From Bacteroidales bacterium (GTDB lineage: Bacteria > Bacteroidota > Bacteroidia > Bacteroidales > UBA932): a stretch of DNA of 34,704 nucleotides. Positions within the stretch are counted from its first letter, which is position 1. Each line of letters starts with the position of its first letter. The stretch covers positions 1 to 34,704 of the forward strand of contig JAFZLQ010000062.1 in assembly GCA_017551425.1 (NCBI GenBank), read 5' to 3'. Made by a program: the position numbers and the translations under genes. Shown in pieces: positions 29,002 to 34,704 of this stretch. The notes beneath the pieces were generated by a model, which was given only the letters and a program-made list of their open reading frames with translations, was not told the DNA's origin and did no database searches.

Positions 29002-29918
29002 TGACGTTTGCGCTTTTTGCTTTCGTTCCAGAGGCCGTAAACCTCGCTCACGTTGCCGGCGGTAATGAATGACTTGATGTTGCAGCGCTTGAGGAAAGCC
29101 ATGAGGTTGGCGAATTCGTCCTGCGTGAGGAGGGCCTGGATCTCTATCTTCTTTTCACCCGTGTAGCCGCCGGCCATCTCGTACATCGAGCATCCGCGGT
29201 GCAGGGTGTTGATTATGTAGTTGCGTATCTCCTCATGCTGGTCCGATATGATGCAGACGCGCTTGCGGCGGTTCATGCCGGCGGTGAAGTAATCTACCGC
29301 CAGACCGTTGATCCAGGTGCCCACAAGGCCGATAATGACCATTCTGAAAGGGTTGATTGCGAAGGCGGTACAGCAGATTATGGCTCCGGCTACGGTGACT
29401 GATGTGCCAATGTCGAAGTGAAGGTATTTGTTGACTATCTTGGCCAGGATGTCGAGCCCTCCGGTGGACGCGTTAATGTGGAACAGTATGGTCTGCGCCA
29501 TGCTCACCACCAGCACGAACGCCAGGAGGTCGAACCAGATGTCCCCCATGACGGAAGTCTGCCCGGGTTCGATGAGCTTCTCGTAAGGCAGCACCTTCTC
29601 CCAGAATTCCAGCATGGGGCCCAGGATGAGGGCGGTATAGACAGTCTTGGCACCGAATTCCTTGCCTATGAGAATCCATGCGAGCAGGAGGAGTATGGCG
29701 TTGATTACCGTTACGACCACCGAAACCTTGAGGTTTATGCCCAAGGCCATGGCAATGTTGGAAATGACTATGGACAAACCGGTTATGGAGCCCAGTACGA
29801 GCTTGCTCGGAATCATGAAGTAATAGACTGCGGCGGAGGCGATAAGCATGCCCAAGGTCATGATCACCAGGTCTTTCCAGAATTTGTAAGTAAGCAGATG
29901 CTTGAGTGGATTGGTCAT
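28998..29918 (-). CDS. YitT-family membrane protein (DUF161 + DUF2179)
   Basis: 306 aa. N-terminal about 210 residues hold five or six membrane helices with the repeated family pattern seen as YYFMIPSKLVLGSITGLSIVI, NASTGGLDILAKIV and INPFRMVIIGLVGTWINGLAVDYF. The C-terminal about 95 residues are the soluble DUF2179 domain (KRVCIISDQHEEIRNYIINTLHRGCSMYEMAGGYTGEKK in part), usually on the cytoplasmic side. Widespread in Bacteroidota and Firmicutes; transport function is suspected in the literature but not settled. The start ATG is 21 nt after a TATATTTG box. Divergent from hypB. The tail is strongly basic (ESKKRKRQ). Confidence 0.9.
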   Translation of the reverse strand: MTNPLKHLLTYKFWKDLVIMTLGMLIASAAVYYFMIPSKLVLGSITGLSIVISNIAMALGINLKVSVVVTVINAILLLLAWILIGKEFGAKTVYTALILGPMLEFWEKVLPYEKLIEPGQTSVMGDIWFDLLAFVLVVSMAQTILFHINASTGGLDILAKIVNKYLHFDIGTSVTVAGAIICCTAFAINPFRMVIIGLVGTWINGLAVDYFTAGMNRRKRVCIISDQHEEIRNYIINTLHRGCSMYEMAGGYTGEKKIEIQALLTQDEFANLMAFLKRCNIKSFITAGNVSEVYGLWNESKKRKRQ

Positions 29919-29939
29919 CAGTTATAGCTGTTGGTGGTG

Positions 29940-29947
29940 CAAATATA
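29940..29947 (-). promoter_or_regulatory. -7 box of the YitT gene
   Basis: TATATTTG on the minus strand, 21 nt before the ATG at 29918. On the other strand hypB has only a degenerate TATATTGC at 29960-29967, so its promoter is unclear. Confidence 0.6.
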
Positions 29948-30011
29948 GAAAATTATTTGTATATTGCCTCGCTGAAACACCACATAAACCTTCAACCCCG
30001 CTCCGCACCAT

Positions 30012-30689
30012 ATGGACGAAGTGAAAGTCATCGAAATCAAGAAGAGCATCTTCGCAGACAACGACCAGGATGCTTCCGAACTCCGCAAAGAATTAAAAGC
30101 CAGGGGAGTATATCTCCTTAACCTGATGTCCTCGCCGGGCGCCGGCAAAACCACCACGCTGGTACAGCTGATAAACCGCATCAAGGACAAGTTGCGGGTG
30201 GCGGTCATGGAGGCCGATATAGACAGCGACGTGGACGCCGTCAAAATCAGGGAAGCCACCGGAGTGGAGTCCATACAGCTCCATACAGGCGGCATGTGCC
30301 ACCTGGACGCGGAGATGACCCGCCAGGGGCTGGACAATGTCGCAGTCAACGATGCGGACCTGGTGATCCTGGAGAACGTGGGCAACCTCGTCTGCCCCGC
30401 TGAATTCGACACCGGCGCCGTTCGCAACGCCATGATACTCAGCGTTCCCGAGGGCCACGACAAACCCCTCAAGTACCCCCTGATGTTCTCTGTCTGCGAC
30501 CTCGTGGTGATAAACAAGACCGACGTGCTCCCGTACTTCGACTTCGATATGGACAAGTGCCGCGAGTACGTGCACATGCGCAACCCCAAGGCCACGATAA
30601 TACCCGTCTGCGCCAAGACCGGAGAAGGTGTCGATAAGGTGGCGGACTGGCTGCTGGAAGAAGTAAATAACTGGAAACAAAGCAAATAG
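30012..30689 (+). CDS. hypB: HypB-type nickel-inserting GTPase
   Basis: 225-aa SIMIBI-class GTPase that in known systems delivers Ni2+ with HypA to [NiFe]-hydrogenase (or urease in some species). Seen: P-loop SSPGAGKTTT at about 40-49, EADIDSDVDA, the metal site GGMCHLDAEM with Cys96-His97, ENVGNLVCPAEFD with Cys128, and NKTD for guanine specificity. It lacks the N-terminal His-rich nickel-storage stretch and the CCxxC motif seen in some HypB proteins. First gene of a cluster followed 7 nt later by a large Fe-S flavoprotein and then hypA. No hypC, D, E, F or hydrogenase subunit is in the window, so the client enzyme is not evident. The start ATG fits the family opening. Confidence 0.93.
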   Translation: MDEVKVIEIKKSIFADNDQDASELRKELKARGVYLLNLMSSPGAGKTTTLVQLINRIKDKLRVAVMEADIDSDVDAVKIREATGVESIQLHTGGMCHLDAEMTRQGLDNVAVNDADLVILENVGNLVCPAEFDTGAVRNAMILSVPEGHDKPLKYPLMFSVCDLVVINKTDVLPYFDFDMDKCREYVHMRNPKATIIPVCAKTGEGVDKVADWLLEEVNNWKQSK

Positions 30690-30696
30690 CTGTCAT

Positions 30697-33531
30697 ATGC
30701 CTGAAATGTCAACCAAATTCGTCCCCAAGCACAAGGGCGACAAGAATCCCAATCCGAAGCTCCTGAAGTTCGTCCGCCACGTTACGGACCGTGTTCCCGG
30801 CAAGATTAAGATGGATTCCGACGCTCCCGAGTACTGGGGCCTTGCCTGCATCTTCGAAGACGAAATGGATGCTGTAACCCGCGAAGCCGCCCTCGACCTC
30901 CTTCTGGACATGCTGCCCAAGGACTTCTTCAAGGTGCGTAAACACCATCCGTACGCTTTGCTTCACCGGATGAATGCCGAGAAGCATTACACCCCGGATG
31001 ACAGGAGCTTTGACGAGCTGCTGGACAAGCTTGCCGTCTTCGGCATGCTGGAGTACGATTATGGCGACCATTACACCAACGGCCAGGGGCCTGATCCGGG
31101 CACCACGTTCAACAGGGAGGACAGAATCTACTGGGTCCCTATGTTCGTTCCAGGCAGCGCCGAGTACACCAATATGAATGTCGAGCTGATGGATAAGCAC
31201 CCGGAACTCGCGATGTTCTTCGAGCGCATGACTTTCCTGCCGCTGGAGAAGATTACGCCTATGGTCCCCATGGGCGGCTCCGGTATCGGCATGCATGTCA
31301 TACCTGTTGAGAAGGCCATCAGCTTGGAGAACCAGTCGATAGACATAGAACACATCAGCTACTGGCTCAAGAAGTATGAGGGCCACATCGGCGTGGGAAT
31401 ATGCTCCTGCCGTTACGGCCGCAAGAAGATGGACGAAGGCTGCGCCGACGACTACCGCGACTGGTGTATAGGCGTGGGCGATATGGCCGATTACCTCCGT
31501 GAAACCGGCCGCGGCCACGACATCAGCTACGACGAGGCGATGGCAATACTCAAGAAGGCCGAAGACCACGGATTCGTACATCAGGTCACAAATATAGACG
31601 GCGAGGGCAAGATATTCGCCATCTGCAACTGCAATGTGAAGATCTGCAACGCATTACGCACCAGCCAGCTCTTCAATACCCCCAACATGAGCCGCAGCGC
31701 CTATGTGGCAGAGGTGGATCCGAAGAACTGCGTCGCCTGCGGCCGCTGCGTGGAATACTGTCCCGCCGGCGCCGTCAAGCTCGGCCAAAAGCTCTGCACC
31801 AAAAACGGTCCCCAGACCTATCCCAAGCAGGAGCTTCCCGATGCCGCCAAATGGGGCCCGCACAAGTGGAACGAGGATTACAGGGACCGCAACCGCATCA
31901 ACTGTTATCCCACGGGAACTGCGCCCTGCAAGACGGCCTGCCCGGCGCATATTCCGGTCCAGGGCTATCTCAAGAAGGCCGCCGAGGGCAAATATACCGA
32001 GGCCCTCGAGCTCATCAAGCGCGAGAATCCTTTCCCCGCCGTCTGCGGCCGCATCTGCAACCGCCGCTGCGAGGACGCCTGCACGCGCGGAACCATAGAC
32101 AAGCCTATAGCCATCGACGCAGTGAAGAAGTTCCTCGCCGACAGGGACCTCCATGCAGACACCCGTTTCGTGCCGGAGGTCAACATCTGCTCCAACGTGA
32201 ACGAGCACTGGCCCGAGAAGATAGCCATAATCGGCGGCGGCCCTGCAGGCATGAGCTGCGCCAACTACCTGGCCACCATGGGATACAGGCCCACGGTCTT
32301 CGAAAAGAACGAAGAACCCGGCGGAATGCTCCGCTACGGCATACCTTCATACAAGCTTGAGAAGGACGTTATCGCCGCTGAAATCGACATAATGAAGGAG
32401 ATAGGCGTGGAAGTCCGAACCGGCGTGGAAGTCGGCAAGGACGTGACCATCGCCCAGCTGCGGGAACAGGGCTACAAGGCCTTCTACGTGGCAATCGGCT
32501 GCCAGGGCGGACGCCTTCCCGGCATCCCCGGAGAGACGCTTCCCGGCACCACCACCGCAATAGACTTCCTTCACGACGCCAACTGTGGCAAGGTGAAGGT
32601 TAGCGGCAAGGTGGTTGTGGTGGGAGGCGGCAACGTGGCAATCGACGCAGCCCGCGTGGCAAAACGCAGCGGCGCCTCCGAGGTCACGATGCTTTCCCTC
32701 GAGACCGAAGACATCATGCCGGCATCCCTCGAGGAGCGTGCCGAGGCGCGCGAAGACGGCGTCGTGCTGAATCCCGGATGGGGCCCCAAGGAGGTCCTGG
32801 GCGACGGCAGGGTGAGCGGCATAGTCTTCAAGAAATGCACCTCCGTTTTCAATGCCGAGCACAGGTTCGCTCCTGAGTACGACGAGTCGCAACTCATTAA
32901 GCTTGAGGCCGATATGGTTGTCTTCGCCATCGGCCAGACGGTCATCCTGAAAGACCTCCTGAAAGATACTAAGGTGGAATTCTTCCGCGGGGTTTATCCC
33001 GTTGCCGACAAGCTAACCTACCAGACTGCAGAGCCCGACATCTTCGTGGGAGGCGACTGCTTCACCGGTCCCAAATTCGCCATCGACGCCATCGCCGCAG
33101 GCAAGGAAGCCGCGGAGAGCCTCCACCGCTATGTGCAGCACGGCCACATGACCATCGGCCGCAACAGGCGCGACTTCATCGAGCTCGACAAGCAGGACAT
33201 TCTCGTGGAAAGCTACGACAACGGTTCCCGCCAGGATCCGGGCGTCGTCCCCAACAAAGACAATTTCCGCGAGTATCACGGCACGCTTACGGAGGAGCAG
33301 GTGAAGAAGGAGACGGCCCGCTGCCTCAGCTGCGGCGCCTCCGTAGTGGACGAGAACCGCTGCATAGGATGCGGCATCTGCACCACCAAGTGCGCCTTCG
33401 ACGCAATCCACCTCCACCGTGTTCACCCTGAAGCCAGCGTAATGAGGACCTCCGAAGACAAATTCTCCGGAATCCTTCCATATATGATAAAACGTACAGG
33501 AAAGATCCTGTTCAACAAAAAAAAGCAGTAG
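30697..33531 (+). CDS. Fused Fe-S / GltD-like FAD-NAD(P) oxidoreductase
   Basis: 944-aa multidomain redox protein, predicted cytosolic. About 1-330: a domain I know from anaerobes only by pattern, with a helical start, ICSCRYGRKKMDEGC (236-249), GRGHDISYDEAMAILKKAEDHGFVHQ and FAICNCNVKIC (307-317), giving two cysteine groups likely to bind Fe-S. A CVACGRCVEYCP [4Fe-4S] site is at 345-356. About 400-500 is a GltD-type N-terminal Fe-S region (CKTACP, CGRICNRRCEDAC). From 510 the FAD site IIGGGPAG, then an NAD(P) site VVVVGGGNVAIDAA, and FVGGDCFTGPKFAIDAIAAGKEAA. At the end are CLSCG and CIGCGICTTKC. It resembles the small subunit of glutamate synthase and NADPH:ferredoxin transhydrogenase-type enzymes with an extra N-terminal module. 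It is linked to hypB and hypA; the electron partner is unknown. Confidence 0.85.
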   Translation: MPEMSTKFVPKHKGDKNPNPKLLKFVRHVTDRVPGKIKMDSDAPEYWGLACIFEDEMDAVTREAALDLLLDMLPKDFFKVRKHHPYALLHRMNAEKHYTPDDRSFDELLDKLAVFGMLEYDYGDHYTNGQGPDPGTTFNREDRIYWVPMFVPGSAEYTNMNVELMDKHPELAMFFERMTFLPLEKITPMVPMGGSGIGMHVIPVEKAISLENQSIDIEHISYWLKKYEGHIGVGICSCRYGRKKMDEGCADDYRDWCIGVGDMADYLRETGRGHDISYDEAMAILKKAEDHGFVHQVTNIDGEGKIFAICNCNVKICNALRTSQLFNTPNMSRSAYVAEVDPKNCVACGRCVEYCPAGAVKLGQKLCTKNGPQTYPKQELPDAAKWGPHKWNEDYRDRNRINCYPTGTAPCKTACPAHIPVQGYLKKAAEGKYTEALELIKRENPFPAVCGRICNRRCEDACTRGTIDKPIAIDAVKKFLADRDLHADTRFVPEVNICSNVNEHWPEKIAIIGGGPAGMSCANYLATMGYRPTVFEKNEEPGGMLRYGIPSYKLEKDVIAAEIDIMKEIGVEVRTGVEVGKDVTIAQLREQGYKAFYVAIGCQGGRLPGIPGETLPGTTTAIDFLHDANCGKVKVSGKVVVVGGGNVAIDAARVAKRSGASEVTMLSLETEDIMPASLEERAEAREDGVVLNPGWGPKEVLGDGRVSGIVFKKCTSVFNAEHRFAPEYDESQLIKLEADMVVFAIGQTVILKDLLKDTKVEFFRGVYPVADKLTYQTAEPDIFVGGDCFTGPKFAIDAIAAGKEAAESLHRYVQHGHMTIGRNRRDFIELDKQDILVESYDNGSRQDPGVVPNKDNFREYHGTLTEEQVKKETARCLSCGASVVDENRCIGCGICTTKCAFDAIHLHRVHPEASVMRTSEDKFSGILPYMIKRTGKILFNKKKQ

Positions 33532-33597
33532 CAAAGAAAAAGCAGTTTCGTCTGCTTGTGCCTTGACGTTGGCATAAGTGCATCGTGCATCAGCATC

Positions 33598-33637
33598 CCT
33601 GTCATTTTGAGCGAAGCGCAGCGAAGTCGAAAAATCT
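33598..33637 (+). repeat. Copy of a dispersed intergenic repeat (TTTTGAGCGAAGC type)
   Basis: The stretch holds CATTTTGAGCGAAGCGCAG followed by CGAAGTCGAAAAATC. Sequences of this type are scattered through many bacterial genomes, often giving spurious peptides with LSEAQRSR. Here it ends 2 nt before the hypA ATG and occupies its leader. Only one copy is in this window, so the repeat nature comes from knowledge of other genomes. Confidence 0.6.
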
Positions 33638-33639
33638 AT

Positions 33640-33984
33640 ATGCATGAACTGGGAATAGTGTTCTATATCATCCGCGACGTTAAAAAGGCCGCGGAAGAAC
33701 ATGACGTTAAGAAAGTCTCGGCCGTGCTGATGGATATAGGCGAGGTTTCCACGATCGTTCCCGAGTACCTGCAGGATTGCTGGCGATGGGCTGCGGACAG
33801 GGAAGAGATGCTGAAGGGCTGCGAACTGAAGATAAACATCATTCCGGCCGTGACCCATTGCGACGACTGCGGCGGCGACTACCCGACTGTCGCCCACGGC
33901 AGGACATGCCCGCACTGCGGCGGCGGCAATACCTGGCTGCTGCGCGGCAACGAAGTTGAGATAAAATCGATAGAAGTACCTTAA
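33640..33984 (+). CDS. hypA: HypA-type nickel metallochaperone
   Basis: 114-aa zinc/nickel protein that hands Ni2+ to HypB in [NiFe]-hydrogenase (or urease) maturation. The N-terminal MHE nickel site is exactly at the chosen start. A four-cysteine zinc site appears as CDDCGG (74-79) and CPHCGG (90-95). The length is typical. The frame is open 28 codons upstream to ATG 33556, but that stretch translates the dispersed repeat and is not real. It is 108 nt after the oxidoreductase stop; a short hairpin (AAGCAG/CTGCTT near 33540) and the repeat lie between. The DUF5692-type gene follows 35 nt later. Client enzyme unknown; role in this cluster inferred from partner hypB. Confidence 0.93.
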   Translation: MHELGIVFYIIRDVKKAAEEHDVKKVSAVLMDIGEVSTIVPEYLQDCWRWAADREEMLKGCELKINIIPAVTHCDDCGGDYPTVAHGRTCPHCGGGNTWLLRGNEVEIKSIEVP

Positions 33985-34019
33985 ACACTTTTATAATAAC
34001 CGTTTAACCACAAAAATCT

Positions 34020-34704
34020 ATGTTCTTTCAAGTTTATGGGGAACACGCCCTTGCACAGTGGGGAATGCTCATAGTAGTCCTCCTGGGCCTGATTCTCCTC
34101 AACGAATTCGCACGTCGCACCAAGTTCGGCGGCATTACCATGTTCTTCGCGATCCCCGTCGCCCTGACCGCGTATTTCCTGGCCATCTTCATCGGCGTCA
34201 AGTGCGGTGCGCAATGGGCGCTTGAGAACCAGACCCATGTGTACATGGCCGGTTGGTTCCACTATGCCAAGCTCTACGCAGCCACCGCAGGGTGCATCGG
34301 CTTCATGATGATCAAGTACAAATGGGGAATCGGCGCCAAGCACTGGTTCAAGCCCTTCCCGTTCATCATCGTGGCCATCAACATCCTCATCGCCTGCGCA
34401 TCCGACTTCGAGTCCGCCATCATGGGCTGGAACAAGTGGTGGCTCACTTCCGAAGGCGTCTGGCAGTACGGCGGCTGGCACAACGTGATGAACGGCGTAG
34501 CCGGTCTGATCAACATTTTCTGTATGACCGCATGGTGGAGCGTCTATCCTTCCAAGAACAAGCAGGATATGATCTGGGCCGACATGACATGGGTTTACAT
34601 CGTCATCTACGACATCTGGAACTTCGCCTACACCTACAACTGCCTGCCCACCCACAGCTGGTACTGCGGCGTTGCACTGCTTCTTGCTCCTACCGTGGCC
34701 GCTC
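34020..34704 (+). CDS. DUF5692-type integral membrane protein, N-terminal part (runs off the window)
   Basis: Open frame from ATG 34020 to the last base, 228 residues so far, no stop. It opens with MFFQVYGEHALAQW, then a membrane helix (GMLIVVLLGLILLNEFA), a conserved RRTKFGGI turn and further helices at about 44-62 (MFFAIPVALTAYFLAIFIG), 82-100, 117-130, 164-180 and 189-206, separated by Trp-rich loops (WHNVMNGVAG, WADMTWVYIVIYDIWNFAYTYNC). This pattern fits the DUF5692 family as I remember it; no activity is known. It follows hypA by 35 nt on the same strand and so belongs to the hypB-oxidoreductase-hypA cluster. Confidence 0.72.
   Translation, partial: MFFQVYGEHALAQWGMLIVVLLGLILLNEFARRTKFGGITMFFAIPVALTAYFLAIFIGVKCGAQWALENQTHVYMAGWFHYAKLYAATAGCIGFMMIKYKWGIGAKHWFKPFPFIIVAINILIACASDFESAIMGWNKWWLTSEGVWQYGGWHNVMNGVAGLINIFCMTAWWSVYPSKNKQDMIWADMTWVYIVIYDIWNFAYTYNCLPTHSWYCGVALLLAPTVAA

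Noticed and set aside
33556..33639. N-terminal extension of HypA from the ATG at 33556
   Set aside because: The extension translates the dispersed repeat (LSEAQRSR) and would displace the essential N-terminal MHE nickel site.
1..34704. CRISPR array, insertion sequence, integrase or prophage
   Set aside because: No regularly spaced direct repeats, transposase, recombinase or phage genes were seen; the armed elements carry no ORF and have no shared terminal repeats.

Overview
The window is a piece of a Bacteroidales (Bacteroidota) chromosome with moderately high GC. The evidence is the many promoter boxes of the Bacteroidota form (TAnnTTTG at -7, sometimes TTG at -33), starts without clear Shine-Dalgarno sequences, lipoprotein hydrolases, a six-repeat S1 protein near 600 aa, and family types such as DUF1573, YitT and a carboxypeptidase-regulatory-like protein. 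Gene content (hemicellulases, ferredoxin-type enzymes, Hyp proteins) suits an anaerobic gut or rumen organism; the genus cannot be fixed from the sequence.

Layout. 1-2.9 kb: 3' end of class II fructose-bisphosphate aldolase, CorA, then a minus-strand recR-mntP pair. 2.9-10.5 kb: plus-strand housekeeping block with ribosomal protein S1, a short RNase Z, an N-acetylglucosaminidase/LysM protein, MltG and a large M16 peptidase. 10.5-16.5 kb: small single-gene units (DUF1573, 2x[4Fe-4S] ferredoxin, CYTH protein plus a possible 24-codon ORF, MscS, carboxypeptidase-regulatory-like protein, beta-helix protein, superoxide dismutase). 16.6-28.1 kb: a seven-gene minus-strand hemicellulose operon, in transcription order GH5_7-type mannanase, GH26 mannanase, SGNH acetylesterase, PA14-containing GH31 alpha-xylosidase, GH3 beta-glucosidase, cellobiose/mannobiose 2-epimerase, GPH sugar symporter. 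The genes overlap or nearly abut. No SusC/D pair, GH130 phosphorylase or regulator is in the window. 28.2-30 kb: tRNA-Val(CAC), a small exported protein and a YitT protein. 30-34.7 kb: plus-strand hypB, a 944-aa fused Fe-S/FAD oxidoreductase, hypA and the 5' part of a DUF5692-type membrane protein, with no hydrogenase structural gene in sight.

Two things stand out. First, four intergenic elements of 125-144 bp (5517-5645, 12860-13003, 16511-16641, 28316-28440) share a small core containing GGGCCCCTCCC and internal hairpins whose stems vary but stay complementary. Each core is enclosed by a long inverted repeat whose sequence is unique to its locus, and each lies against the 3' end of a gene. 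In the 16.5-kb copy the two arms contain the stop codons of both convergent genes. I do not recognise this family. Second, the hypB-oxidoreductase-hypA-DUF5692 cluster looks like a self-contained metal/redox module of unknown product. Also notable: five genes have a -7 box only 1-5 nt before the start codon, suggesting leaderless mRNAs.
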